From Acidobacteriota bacterium (GTDB taxonomy: Bacteria > Acidobacteriota > Terriglobia > Terriglobales > Acidobacteriaceae): a stretch of 64,000 nt of DNA. The stretch's first letter is position 1. Each line of letters begins with the position of its first letter. The notes under the pieces were generated by a model. That model was not told the origin of the DNA, did no database searches, and was given only the letters and a program-made list of their open reading frames with translations. The position numbers were made by a program, and so were the translations under genes. The stretch covers positions 62,001 to 126,000 of the forward strand of contig PJLO01000003.1 of assembly GCA_003010405.1 (NCBI GenBank). Direction: 5' to 3'. Shown here piece by piece: positions 29,807 to 39,401 of the stretch.

Positions 29807-30379
29807 ATGATGAAAATAGGAATCCTTGCCCTGCAGGGCGACTTTGAAGCGCACGCCAACCGTATTGCCGAACTCGGTGCAGAGCCTGTTTTTGTGCGTA
29901 AGACAGAGCAACTCGATGAAATCGATGGCCTCGTGATCCCCGGTGGGGAATCGTCCGTCTTCCTGAATCTGCTGGGAGATACAGGTTTCGAAAAGCTTTC
30001 CGCATTCGTTCGCACCAAGCCAACTTTCGGCACCTGTGCTGGCTGCATTCTGCTGGCCACCGAGGTTGAAAACCCGAAGCAAAAGGGTATTGGCGCGCTC
30101 GACATAACCGTTCGGCGCAACGCTTACGGACGCCAGATTCATTCGGCAATTCTGGAAGGTCCAACCACGCTTAAAGGTGGCTTGCTGGAACAGGTGTACA
30201 TTCGCGCGCCACGCATCGAACGCGTTGGACCCGGGATCGAAGTATTGGCTGAGCGCGATGGCCATCCAGTGCTCATCCGTCAAGGCAATTTGCTTGCCGC
30301 AACTTTTCACCCCGAGCTCAGCGCCGATACGCGGGTTCACGCAGAGTTTCTCAGGCTGGTTGCTGAGTGCAAGAAGTAG
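29807..30379 (+). CDS. pdxT: Pyridoxal 5'-phosphate synthase glutaminase subunit
   Basis: The 190-residue protein is the class I glutamine amidotransferase partner of PdxS and supplies ammonia from glutamine. Visible are the oxyanion segment IPGGESS, the nucleophile Cys77 in FGTCAGC, and the His-Glu pair in ATFHPELSAD. The start may be either of two adjacent ATG codons (29807 or 29810). Confidence 0.95.
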   Translation: MMKIGILALQGDFEAHANRIAELGAEPVFVRKTEQLDEIDGLVIPGGESSVFLNLLGDTGFEKLSAFVRTKPTFGTCAGCILLATEVENPKQKGIGALDITVRRNAYGRQIHSAILEGPTTLKGGLLEQVYIRAPRIERVGPGIEVLAERDGHPVLIRQGNLLAATFHPELSADTRVHAEFLRLVAECKK

Positions 30380-30593
30380 GCGAATCCACGCAGAATTACC
30401 TGTCCGGTTCCGTAGTGGCCAGAGGGCCAAACGAATATATATTGCGGGATGACATGGGGTTTTACCCAAGATATTGCGCTTTAACCTGCGCATCCCCCGC
30501 AACTTGTGCCAGTCTTTGCGCTTATTAGGTAAACATGGTATTTTGAGATAGTTACTGAATGAAAAAGAAAAAGCAGGAGCGCATCAGTTCCCA

Positions 30594-30860
30594 GTGTTAG
30601 CACGAGAGCAGAAAACCAATATCATCGAGAAGTATAAGACCCACACCTCTGACACCGGCAGCCCGGAAGTTCAGATTGCCCTTCTCAGTGAGCGCATCGG
30701 CCAGTTGACCGAGCACTTCCGTACACACAAGAAGGACCACGCTTCGCGCCGCGGTCTTCTTATGATGGTCAGCAGACGTCGTGGCTTGCTCGATTATCTG
30801 AAGAAGTACGATACCGAGCGGTACAAGGCTGTAATTCAGAAGTTGGGTATCCGCAAGTAA
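30594..30860 (+). CDS. rpsO: 30S ribosomal protein S15
   Basis: The 88-residue protein matches S15 throughout, including the [20 protein letters not shown] and [12 protein letters not shown] regions that contact 16S rRNA helices 20-22. The GTG start at 30594 is preceded by AGCAGGAGCG about 11 bases upstream. The rpsO-pnp order is conserved in many bacteria; pnp begins 252 bases downstream. Confidence 0.95.
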   Translation: MLAREQKTNIIEKYKTHTSDTGSPEVQIALLSERIGQLTEHFRTHKKDHASRRGLLMMVSRRRGLLDYLKKYDTERYKAVIQKLGIRK

Positions 30861-31112
30861 ACGTCCGCCGGAGACTGGCTGTGAGTCGGTCTCCCGTGTT
30901 TTCCGCTGGCGCCACTCCGCAGAGGGTTGCGCCAGCGCACTCCCAACCTTTCGCAGCGCAGGCATCGGCCATGCTGCCTGGGAGTGCAGCGAAACTCGTT
31001 GCGGCTGGAACTGTTCCTGTTCGCATTCTTAACTGCGGCTTGACGCGTACTGCTCGCGCTTGCTGCGGTGGAGTGCTCCTATCGTGGATGCGCCCCTGGC
31101 GAAAGGGATTTA

Positions 31113-33440
31113 ATGAAACAAGAAACAAGTGTTGTACTCTCCGGCGGTAAAACCATCTCATTCGAAACCGGTCACTGGGCCAAACAGGCTCACGGTTCTA
31201 CGGTTGTTCGAATTGGCGAGACTGTTGTGCTCGCAACCGCCTGCGCCAACGCCGAGGCACGCGTTGGAATCGATTTCTTTCCGCTTACTGTTGACTATCG
31301 CGAATACACCTATGCTGGAGGCCGCATTCCTGGCGGCTTTATTAAGCGTGAAGGTCGCCCGAGCGAGCGTGAGATTCTGACCAGCCGTCAAATTGATCGT
31401 CCAATTCGCCCGCTCTTTCCGGAAGGGTTCCGCTTCGAGACTCAGGTGATCGCGTTCGTACTTTCGGCGGATACTGACAATGACCCGGACGTAGCCGCAA
31501 TCAATGGTGCGTCGGTCGCGCTGTGTCTCTCCGATATTCCGTTTGGTGGTCCCGTCGGCGCAGTGCGCGTTGGCCTCGTCAACGATGATTTTGTCATCAA
31601 CCCCACTTACAACGAGCAGCGCGAAAGCAAGCTCAATATCATGGTTGTCGGAACTGCCGACGGCATTGTGATGATTGAAGCGGGCGCTGACGAAGTGGAC
31701 GAAGATCGCGTAGTAGATGCGATTGAGTTTGGTCACGGCGAGATCAAGAAGATTTGCGCCGGCATTAACGAGTTTGTACAGAGAGCTGGACGTCCGAAGC
31801 GCGCATTTGAAGCTCCGGCAATTGATCAGGAATACCTCGCCTTCGTGCGCGCCAAGGTCGGCGAAGCGCTTGCGGATGCCGTCAATACGGAAAAATATTC
31901 TAAGATCGAGAGCTACTCCAGGATCAAGGCACTCAAAGATAACCTGAAGGCCGAGATTCCCGAGGACCAGACAGAAGAGCGGACCAAGGCAGGGAAGTAC
32001 TTTGACTTGCTTCGTGAGCTCGTGTTCCGCGAGGAAGTCACAAAGAACCGCCGCCGTCCGGATGGTCGCGCTTTCGATCAGATTCGCTCGATTTGGACAG
32101 AGGTTGGCGTGCTGTCGCGTACCCATGGCTCCGCCGTCTTTACTCGCGGTGAAACGCAGGCCCTGGTTACCACCACTCTCGGTACGAGTGACGACATGCA
32201 ACGCTTGGAACGCTTTGAGGGCGAAACCAAGAAGCGCTTCATGCTGCACTACAATTTCCCGCCGTTCTCGGTTGGTGAAGTCGGTTTCCTGCGTGGTGCC
32301 GGACGCCGGGAAATCGGTCACGGCGCACTCGCAGAACGTGCTCTCACCGCCGTGCTTCCAAGCGAAGAGGATTTTCCGTACGCACTCCGCGTAGTGAGCG
32401 ACATTCTTGAGTCCAATGGTTCCTCATCGATGGCCACCGTATGCGGTGGTTCGCTCAGTTTGATGGATGCTGGTGTGCCACTCCGCGCTCCTGTTGCCGG
32501 AGTAGCAATGGGACTCGTGAAGGAAGGTGAAGATTACGCCATCCTTACCGATATCGCAGGCGCGGAAGATCATTACGGCGACATGGACTTCAAGGTTGCC
32601 GGAACGCGCGAAGGAATTACCGCACTGCAGATGGACATCAAGATCATGGGGATTACACCCCAGATCATGCGTGAAGCTCTGGCACAGGCAAAGCGTGGAC
32701 GCTTTTTCATCCTCGACAAGATGGATGAGTCGATCACCTCTGGCCGCACCAATGTCAGTGCCCACGCTCCGCGCTTCTACACCCTGACGATTCCCACCGA
32801 CAAGATCCGCGAACTGATCGGACCGGGCGGCAAGGTAATTCGTGGGATCGTTGATGCTACTGGCGTGAAGATTGATGTCGAAGACAGCGGTCAGGTTCGC
32901 GTCGCTTCCAGCGATGCCGCCGCTGCGGAAAAAGCCCTGCAGATGATCAACGACATCACAGCGGTTCCTGAGGTTGGCAGGACCTATCTCGGCACTGTGA
33001 CCCGCCTAGCTGAGTTCGGCGCGTTTGTCGAAATCATTCCCGGCACCGACGGACTCCTGCACATCAGTGAGGTTGCCGAACACCGTATCAAGGACATCAA
33101 GGACGAACTGAAGGAAGGCGATCAGGTTCTCGTCAAGGTTCTTTCTGTTGAAGGGAACCGCATTAAACTGTCTCGCAAAGCCATTCTGAAAGAGCAGCGT
33201 GCAAAGTTGGAGGCTCAGGGCGGTGCAGCGCAGACTGAGGAAGCGGCACCTGTTGAGGAGCAATCAATTCAGGCTTCAGCTGTCACCTTCGAAGGCGGCT
33301 TCGAAGATGAGGAGGAAGAAGAGGGTGGCGAGCAGAACTTCAACCGCGAGGACACTCCGAATGAGCCACCCAGTCGCGAAGCTCGTCCGGGAGATCGTCG
33401 CCGGCGTCGCCGTAGTGGACCGCGCGGTCCGCGTCAATAA
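31113..33440 (+). CDS. pnp: Polyribonucleotide nucleotidyltransferase (PNPase)
   Basis: From the ATG at 31113 (AAAGGGA site) the protein has 775 residues. It contains two RNase PH domains (about 5-225 and 315-550, with FPPFSVGEVGFLRGAGRREI), a KH domain with GPGGKVIRGIVDATG and an S1 domain with GTVTRLAEFGAFVEIIPG. A Glu-rich stretch and an Arg-rich end RRRRRSGPRGPRQ follow S1. It degrades RNA from the 3' end with phosphate as a part of the RNA degradosome. A terminator follows the stop. Confidence 0.96.
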   Translation: MKQETSVVLSGGKTISFETGHWAKQAHGSTVVRIGETVVLATACANAEARVGIDFFPLTVDYREYTYAGGRIPGGFIKREGRPSEREILTSRQIDRPIRPLFPEGFRFETQVIAFVLSADTDNDPDVAAINGASVALCLSDIPFGGPVGAVRVGLVNDDFVINPTYNEQRESKLNIMVVGTADGIVMIEAGADEVDEDRVVDAIEFGHGEIKKICAGINEFVQRAGRPKRAFEAPAIDQEYLAFVRAKVGEALADAVNTEKYSKIESYSRIKALKDNLKAEIPEDQTEERTKAGKYFDLLRELVFREEVTKNRRRPDGRAFDQIRSIWTEVGVLSRTHGSAVFTRGETQALVTTTLGTSDDMQRLERFEGETKKRFMLHYNFPPFSVGEVGFLRGAGRREIGHGALAERALTAVLPSEEDFPYALRVVSDILESNGSSSMATVCGGSLSLMDAGVPLRAPVAGVAMGLVKEGEDYAILTDIAGAEDHYGDMDFKVAGTREGITALQMDIKIMGITPQIMREALAQAKRGRFFILDKMDESITSGRTNVSAHAPRFYTLTIPTDKIRELIGPGGKVIRGIVDATGVKIDVEDSGQVRVASSDAAAAEKALQMINDITAVPEVGRTYLGTVTRLAEFGAFVEIIPGTDGLLHISEVAEHRIKDIKDELKEGDQVLVKVLSVEGNRIKLSRKAILKEQRAKLEAQGGAAQTEEAAPVEEQSIQASAVTFEGGFEDEEEEEGGEQNFNREDTPNEPPSREARPGDRRRRRRSGPRGPRQ

Positions 33441-33457
33441 TTCGTAGTTTCGGCGAG

Positions 33458-33486
33458 AAGGCCACGGTTTCGCGCCGTGGCCTTTT
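33458..33486 (+). terminator. Terminator after pnp
   Basis: AAGGCCACGG and CCGTGGCCTT pair perfectly around a 7-base loop, followed by TTGC, 17 bases after the pnp stop. Confidence 0.8.
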
Positions 33487-33544
33487 GCTTGAATGACTGC
33501 GAGTGCTATAACCGATTTGTTTTCTTTGCGAACAGGAGTGAACC

Positions 33545-34345
33545 TTGCCAGAACTTTCGCGTATTCCCTTTGTCAAGGCCAGTGCCTTTGGCAACGACTT
33601 TCTTATCATTCGAAAAGAGTTTCAGGGCGGGGATGCCCCCGCACGGACGCGGGCTCTTTGTGACCGCCACAATGGCATCGGAGCCGATGGAGTCGAGTGG
33701 TTGAGCGATGTAAGCGGCCACTCCGCGCGCATTGAGCTTATCAATGCCGATGGCTCCTTTGCGGAACTGTCAGGTAATGGGACTCGCTGTGTTGCCGCCC
33801 ACCTTGTGGCTTGTGGCGGAGCAGAAGATCTGCTGATTGCCACTGACGCGGGTTCGAAGCGCTGCCAACTCACGAAGCGCGACGGAAACCGCTATGAGTT
33901 TCTGACCGATATGGGTTCCCCTGTCGTTGGCGAGTCCTTCGAGATTGACCTCGGACATGTTCGTTACACGGGAGTTCCGGTCTCAATGGGTAACCCCCAC
34001 TTTGTCATCTTTGTAACGGAGTTTCCGGACGACTGGCAGAAGGATTCGCAGTTGATCCAGGCCCGGGCTGATCTGTTTCCGGAGGGCATAAACGTCGAAT
34101 GGGTTCAGTTCAATAGCTCCTCTGAAATCATGATCCGCATCTTTGAACGTGGCGCCGGTGAGACTCAGTCTTCGGGAACCGGAACCTCAGCCTCGGCCTC
34201 CGCTGCCATTGCAGTCCGGAAGAGCCCTGAAAAGCTGACTGTTATCGCGCCCGGCGGAGTTCAGCGCGTGCAGTGGACGCCGGGCAGTTCGCTGATGCTC
34301 GAAGGTTCGGCGAGTCTAATATGCAGCGGAGAATTCTTCCTATAG
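33545..34345 (+). CDS. DapF-like protein with Ser in place of both catalytic Cys
   Basis: The 266-residue protein matches diaminopimelate epimerase over its length: GNDFLII near the start, GIGADGVEW, NADGSFAEL, SMGNPHFVIF, GINVEWVQ and ERGAGETQ. In DapF the two acid/base catalysts are cysteines in CGNG and ACGTG. Here both are serine: Ser76 in LSGNGTRC and Ser210 in SSGTGTS. LL- to meso-diaminopimelate epimerisation by this protein is therefore doubtful; it may be a changed activity, or a non-racemising binder. The TTG start follows AGGAG. It heads an operon with ldcA and mpl, which use DAP-containing peptides. Confidence 0.85.
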   Translation: MPELSRIPFVKASAFGNDFLIIRKEFQGGDAPARTRALCDRHNGIGADGVEWLSDVSGHSARIELINADGSFAELSGNGTRCVAAHLVACGGAEDLLIATDAGSKRCQLTKRDGNRYEFLTDMGSPVVGESFEIDLGHVRYTGVPVSMGNPHFVIFVTEFPDDWQKDSQLIQARADLFPEGINVEWVQFNSSSEIMIRIFERGAGETQSSGTGTSASASAAIAVRKSPEKLTVIAPGGVQRVQWTPGSSLMLEGSASLICSGEFFL

Positions 34346-34368
34346 CGTTTTTCGTTTAACATCGAGAG

Positions 34369-35364
34369 ATGGAGTCAAGTCTTCAGTTCGGCAAGCGTGC
34401 TCGCGCCTTGGAGGCGCGCAGCACAATTGGCGTTGTCAGTCTTGCCAGCTGTGTTGATGGTTCGGCCGTCGAGACGGGATGCAGTTCATTGCGGGCGCTT
34501 AGCGGCTGCCAAGTCGAGTTGTCGCCGGTAGCGCTGGAGCGTGACGGCGACTTTGCCGGTAGCGCCCAACTGCGCGCAGCAGCTCTGACGGAGATGTGGA
34601 AACGTGATGACGTAGCCGCAATTCTATGCACTCGGGGCGGCTACGGTTCAAATTACCTGCTCCCGTTGATTGACTTTGACGAACTGAAGACGAAGCCCAA
34701 AGCCTTTGTTGGTTACAGCGACAATACTTCCATGCTGCTCGCGCTTGATCGCGCTGGCATGGTGTCGTTCCATGGGCCTATGGTTGCCAGCGACTTTGCC
34801 TTGGGACGTGCGGACGAACGTTCATTCCTTGCGGCGCTGAGCGGCTCTCGGCTGGATTTCACGTTTTCTGCTGAGTCTCGCGTGCAATCTCTGGTTGCGG
34901 GAGAAGCGAGCGGTCCGATCGTCGGTGGCTGCCTTTCTGTCATCGTAACCTCGCTTGGAACGCCGTGGGAGATCGAAACCTTCGGTAAGATTCTGTTTCT
35001 CGAAGATGTGAACGAGAAGCTGTTTCGGATTGACCGCATGTTGATGCATCTTCTGCTGGCGGGTAAGTTTGAGGGAGTTCGGGGTATTGTGTTCGGTGCA
35101 ATGCTCGGCTGCGCTCCTGCTTCTGAGGCAGAGGAGTCACTGGAGCAGATGATTCGCCGCATTCTCGGAGGACTCGGCGTTCCGATCGTCACAGGATTCC
35201 CTTCGGGACATGTCGTGTCAGAAAACATTACGCTGCCTTTCAACGTTCCGGCAACACTGCACAGCATGGAATCGGGTGTTCGCCTGCAGGTGCAGCCTGC
35301 AACGCTGATCTCGAATACAGTTTTCAAACCAAAAGGAATCGTTTGTATTGATGAAGGCTCGTAA
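34369..35364 (+). CDS. ldcA: L,D-carboxypeptidase (peptidase S66)
   Basis: The 331-residue protein has the S66 layout: TRGGYGSNYLLPLIDF, the nucleophile serine in FVGYSDNTSMLL, the glutamate in LFLEDVNEKLFR and the histidine in FPSGHVVSENITLPF. LdcA removes the terminal D-Ala from murein tetrapeptides in the cytoplasm. The tripeptide made this way is the substrate of Mpl, encoded next with a 14-base overlap. Confidence 0.93.
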   Translation: MESSLQFGKRARALEARSTIGVVSLASCVDGSAVETGCSSLRALSGCQVELSPVALERDGDFAGSAQLRAAALTEMWKRDDVAAILCTRGGYGSNYLLPLIDFDELKTKPKAFVGYSDNTSMLLALDRAGMVSFHGPMVASDFALGRADERSFLAALSGSRLDFTFSAESRVQSLVAGEASGPIVGGCLSVIVTSLGTPWEIETFGKILFLEDVNEKLFRIDRMLMHLLLAGKFEGVRGIVFGAMLGCAPASEAEESLEQMIRRILGGLGVPIVTGFPSGHVVSENITLPFNVPATLHSMESGVRLQVQPATLISNTVFKPKGIVCIDEGS

Positions 35365-36766
35365 CATCCATCTAATCGGAATCTGCGGCACGGCCATGGC
35401 CTCGCTTGCAGGCATGTTGAAGGCGCGGGGACACGATGTGCGAGGGTCGGACATTGCCGCCTACCCGCCGATGTCTACATTTCTCGATTCGCTGGGCATT
35501 CCCGTTCTGCAGCCCTACGATGAGCGGAATCTTACGCCCGCGCCCGACGTCGTGGTTGTTGGCAATGCAATCTCGCGCGGTAATCCTGAACTTGAGTACC
35601 TGCTGGATCAGCGTCTCCCATTTGTGTCTATGCCGGAGGTGATCCATCAGGAGTTCATCAATGGGCACAACTCTCTTGTAATCGCTGGGACTCATGGCAA
35701 GACCACCACGACCAGCATGGCAGCCTGGATCTTCGAATTTGCCGACCGTAAACCGTCGTTTCTTGTCGGAGGTATCGCAGAAAACTTCGGCGCGAGCTTT
35801 GCCGTAAACGAGGGTAGCGAGTTCATCATCGAGGGCGATGAATACGACACGGCGTTTTTCGACAAGGGGCCAAAGTTCTTACATTACTTTCCTGATTCGG
35901 TGATTCTGACCTCTGTTGAGTTCGATCACGCCGACATCTATCGCGACCTCGAAGCGGTTAAGTTTGCCTTCAAGCGCCTTGTCAATCTGGTTCCGCGCCG
36001 TGGACGAATCATTGCCTGGGATGGCAGCCCCAACGTCACCGAATGTGTAGAGCGCGCCTTCTGCCCGGTCGAACGTTACGGCTTCCAACCCGATTCCTTC
36101 TGGCGCATAGAGAATGTGCACTACAATGCGGCGAGCACGCGCTGGACAGTTCTTCGCGAGGGCCGGCACTATGCGGACTTTGAATTTTCACTCGCGGGCG
36201 AATACAACGTGCTGAACGCCACGGCGGCAGCGGCTCTTGCGGATTGCTACGGGATTCCACCTGCAACTATCGCGCAGGCTTTGCGAGAATTCTTGTCCGT
36301 AAAGCGCCGAATGGAAGTTTGCGCCGAAGTTGACGGAATCACGTTCATCGATGACTTTGCGCACCATCCCACGGCAATTGCCGCCACGCTGACTGCGCTG
36401 CGGAAACGTTACGCCGGACGCCGTCTCTGGGCCATTCTGGAACCGCGATCCAACACTCTACGCCGCAATGTCTTTCAGCACGAATTGGTGGCCAGCCTGG
36501 CTATCGCAGATCAGGTCGTGATCGCCAGCGTCTTTTTTAAAACCACCGATGCACTTAGGCCCGAGGAACGGCTTGACGTAGATACTGTTATTGCCGAGCT
36601 GAGAACCCGTGGTGTGGCCGCGCATCAGTCTGCCGACGTTCCCGCCATTCTCAGCGAGGTCGTCCCGAGACTTGAATCTGGAGATGTAGTGGCTATTCTC
36701 TCCAATGGCGGATTTGGCGGAATCTATAAGAAGCTTCCAGAAGCACTCGAAGTCCATACAAGGTGA
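35351..36766 (+). CDS. mpl: UDP-N-acetylmuramate:tripeptide ligase
   Basis: The protein of about 471 residues belongs to the Mur ligase superfamily, Mpl branch. It has the N-terminal IHLIGICGTAMASLAGML, the ATP loop AGTHGKTTTTSMA (about 113-125), GDEYDTAFFDKGPKF, typical of Mpl, and the C-terminal FIDDFAHHPTAIAATL. Mpl joins L-Ala-D-Glu-mesoDAP from recycled murein to UDP-MurNAc. The start overlaps ldcA and the stop lies 3 bases before the M61 start, suggesting translational coupling. Confidence 0.94.
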   Translation: MKARNIHLIGICGTAMASLAGMLKARGHDVRGSDIAAYPPMSTFLDSLGIPVLQPYDERNLTPAPDVVVVGNAISRGNPELEYLLDQRLPFVSMPEVIHQEFINGHNSLVIAGTHGKTTTTSMAAWIFEFADRKPSFLVGGIAENFGASFAVNEGSEFIIEGDEYDTAFFDKGPKFLHYFPDSVILTSVEFDHADIYRDLEAVKFAFKRLVNLVPRRGRIIAWDGSPNVTECVERAFCPVERYGFQPDSFWRIENVHYNAASTRWTVLREGRHYADFEFSLAGEYNVLNATAAAALADCYGIPPATIAQALREFLSVKRRMEVCAEVDGITFIDDFAHHPTAIAATLTALRKRYAGRRLWAILEPRSNTLRRNVFQHELVASLAIADQVVIASVFFKTTDALRPEERLDVDTVIAELRTRGVAAHQSADVPAILSEVVPRLESGDVVAILSNGGFGGIYKKLPEALEVHTR

Positions 36767-36768
36767 TC

Positions 36769-38640
36769 ATGCTGAAACCGAATCGTGGGCGGTCGGTCGT
36801 GCAGGTTCTGTTGGGCGTCACACTTCTGGTTGGAACCGTGACGGCGCGGGAGTCTGCCCACGGATGTCCGGCCGAGGGCGTCTCGTACGGAGTTTCGCTT
36901 AAACAAGCTGCGGAGCACGTTCTGCATGTTGACGCCGTGACTCGCAAGCCCGCTGCGGCTTTCCAGCTACCCGTGTGGAACGCACTTTATCAGGTTCGTG
37001 ATTTTGCAGTGAACGTGAACCATGTAAAGGCCTTCGAGGGTTTACCTGCGTGGCTGTGCAACGGCTGCGATACCCGCGACGCGCGCACGGAGAAGCGAGA
37101 TAAGACCACCTGGAACCTGTCCAGTTCTGGCGACCATCCCTGCATCACCTTCAGTTACGACATCACTACGGACGACCCTGGAATATTTGGCTCCAGCCTC
37201 GATTCGCAACATGGATATTTCAACTGGGCGCAAATTCTTGTCTATCGCCCGGATCAGCGAAATGCGCCCGTGTCCATTCGCTTGCTCGATGTGCCACATG
37301 AATGGAGGGTGCGGGACGGCGGTGTCTTCGGCTCTCGCTCTGCCGAAGAACTTGCATACATTGTGGCAGCCGCACCCAGCTACGATCGCCTTGTAGACAC
37401 GCCTGCATTACTTGGTAAGCTGCACGAAACCAGTTTCGAGCAGGATGGTGCCACCTACAACGTTGTTATTGATACGTCGGAAGCCGACCTGAAGCCATTG
37501 CAGGGCATTCTGCAAAAGATCACAGCGGCCACCGTGGAGTGGATGCAGGATCGCCCATACAAGGAGTACACATTTCTCTATCTCGTCGCCCACGGATCAG
37601 GCAGCGGAGGTATGGAGCATGCTTATTCCGCGGCAATCGACGTTAGTACGGAGTACCTGAGACGGGATGTGCTGAACGTTGCGGAAATTTCCGCCCACGA
37701 GTTCTTTCACGCCTGGAACGTAAAGCGCATTCGCCCGCAGTCGCTGGAGCCAGTCGATTACACCCGCGAGCAGTTTTCGCGCTCACTGTGGTTCAGCGAA
37801 GGACTGACCTGTACCGTCGCCGATATCATTCAAATGCGCGCTGGACTCTCCGACGAAAAGCGCTCGCTGGCGCATCTGGCGTCTGTGATTGCCGGATTGC
37901 AGTCTCATAGCGCCCGACAAAGTCAGTCGGTCGAAGAATCCAGCCTGGATACCTGGTTCGACCCATATCCCAGCTATCGCCAACCGGAGCGCAGCATTTC
38001 CTACTATGCCAAGGGCGAAATACTCGGATTCCTTATCGATTTGGAAATGCGCCGCCTAACTAATGGACGCCGCTGCCTGCGCGATCTCTTTCAATACATG
38101 AATCGGCGGTATGCGCAGCAGGGAAGATTCTTCAAGGATTCGGAGGGCGTGCGTCTTGCCCTTGAGGATCTTACCGGTAACGACTTTCGGAACTTCTTTG
38201 CACGATACATTTCCGGCACCGACGAGTTGCCATACGATCGGTTCTTTGACTACGTCGGGCTCACTCTGACACACCATCAGAGCGAACAGGCCTATGCGGG
38301 TTTCACTACTTCCAGAACGCCAGGAAGGCCCACGGCCATCGTTCGCGTAGATGAGAACTCGGCCGCTTTCCGGCTGCATCTCGTCCCTGGAGACGTGATT
38401 CTCGAGGTTGACGGTAAAGCAATCACGGGAGATTTTAACCAAGTGTTACAAAAACGTAATCCGAGAACTCAGGTGCATCTCAAGATCAACTCCTCTGGCG
38501 AGATACGGGAGTTGGACCTGCAACTTGGCGCTCGCAAGATCGACCAATATCAATTCGAGGATTTTTCCGAAATCACGCCGGCGATTCGGAGCCGCCGCTC
38601 CGCATTCCTTCGTGGTGAAGCGGAGGCAGGAGCGCGGTGA
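36769..38640 (+). CDS. M61-family glycyl aminopeptidase with PDZ domain
   Basis: The 623-residue protein has a signal peptide (ends near VTA), an M61 N-terminal beta domain, the zinc motif HEFFH (about 310-314) with the downstream glutamate in WFSEGLTCTVADI, and a C-terminal PDZ domain (about 520-590, with LHLVPGDVILEVDG). These metallopeptidases are exported and probably trim peptides or envelope proteins. The ATG at 36769 lies behind AAGGTGA; a GTG at 36763 would overlap mpl by 4 bases. The protein is secreted, so its link to murein recycling is by operon only. Confidence 0.88.
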   Translation: MLKPNRGRSVVQVLLGVTLLVGTVTARESAHGCPAEGVSYGVSLKQAAEHVLHVDAVTRKPAAAFQLPVWNALYQVRDFAVNVNHVKAFEGLPAWLCNGCDTRDARTEKRDKTTWNLSSSGDHPCITFSYDITTDDPGIFGSSLDSQHGYFNWAQILVYRPDQRNAPVSIRLLDVPHEWRVRDGGVFGSRSAEELAYIVAAAPSYDRLVDTPALLGKLHETSFEQDGATYNVVIDTSEADLKPLQGILQKITAATVEWMQDRPYKEYTFLYLVAHGSGSGGMEHAYSAAIDVSTEYLRRDVLNVAEISAHEFFHAWNVKRIRPQSLEPVDYTREQFSRSLWFSEGLTCTVADIIQMRAGLSDEKRSLAHLASVIAGLQSHSARQSQSVEESSLDTWFDPYPSYRQPERSISYYAKGEILGFLIDLEMRRLTNGRRCLRDLFQYMNRRYAQQGRFFKDSEGVRLALEDLTGNDFRNFFARYISGTDELPYDRFFDYVGLTLTHHQSEQAYAGFTTSRTPGRPTAIVRVDENSAAFRLHLVPGDVILEVDGKAITGDFNQVLQKRNPRTQVHLKINSSGEIRELDLQLGARKIDQYQFEDFSEITPAIRSRRSAFLRGEAEAGAR

Positions 38641-39401
38641 TTCGTCTCATCTTTTGTTGTGTGCTTTGGGTTCTGTGCAGCCTGATTGCGGCAGTTGTGG
38701 GCTTTCCGGCTTTGTATCTCACGGGGCGTATTGATTTGCTCTGGAAGCTCTCGGTGTGGGCTTCTTGGGTGGGATACCGCTCCGCCGGAGTTCGGATACG
38801 AGCTGTCGGTAAGGAAAATCTGGAGGACGGGCGTGCCTACCTCTTCATGTCCAACCATATCTCAAACCTGGACCCTCCGATCATTACGCAACTGATTGGC
38901 CGCCGAATTTCCATTATGGCCAAACAGGAACTCTTTAAGATTCCGCTTTTTGGCCGTGCCATGCTCTGTGCCAACTTCGTTCCGGTCAATCGCTCCAACA
39001 GTCGGTCCGCACTTGAGAGTGTTCGCGAAGCGGCTCGAGTGCTACGGTCAGGTTTGGCGATGCTGGTATTTCCTGAGGGCACGCGCTCGCGCGACGGAAA
39101 ACTGCTGCCCTTCAAGAAAGGCCCGTTTCACCTGGCAATGGAAGCCGGCGTTCCCGTTGTTCCAGTTACAATCGTAGGCAGTCGCGATGCGTGGCGGAAG
39201 GGAAGTATGTCCATGCACTCAGGAGAGGTCGTTGTGAATTTTCACGCGCCCATTGATCCTCGCCAGTTTGCGAACAAGGAAGAGCTTGTTGCTGCTGTTC
39301 GCACAGCAATTCACGCCGGGCTGCCGGAGCAGTACCGTGATTCGCCTATGGACGAACCTGCCGGGCGCTCACGCTCATCCCAGCCCCAACATCGAAGCTG
39401 A
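38637..39401 (+). CDS. plsC: 1-acyl-sn-glycerol-3-phosphate acyltransferase
   Basis: The 254-residue protein has one N-terminal hydrophobic region (about 1-30) and the PlsC motifs: NHISNLD (His74, Asp79), FVPVNRSNSRS, and FPEGTRSRDGKLLPF. It makes phosphatidic acid from lysophosphatidic acid and acyl-CoA or acyl-ACP. The GTG start overlaps the M61 stop by 4 bases behind AGGAG. It closes the dapF-like/ldcA/mpl/M61 operon. Its last 56 bases overlap a converging small lipoprotein gene. Confidence 0.92.
   Translation: MIRLIFCCVLWVLCSLIAAVVGFPALYLTGRIDLLWKLSVWASWVGYRSAGVRIRAVGKENLEDGRAYLFMSNHISNLDPPIITQLIGRRISIMAKQELFKIPLFGRAMLCANFVPVNRSNSRSALESVREAARVLRSGLAMLVFPEGTRSRDGKLLPFKKGPFHLAMEAGVPVVPVTIVGSRDAWRKGSMSMHSGEVVVNFHAPIDPRQFANKEELVAAVRTAIHAGLPEQYRDSPMDEPAGRSRSSQPQHRS

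Noticed and set aside
31158..32321. 387-codon open frame on the minus strand inside pnp
   Set aside because: Antisense to the highly conserved RNase PH domains of PNPase; no domain or ribosome-binding site seen.
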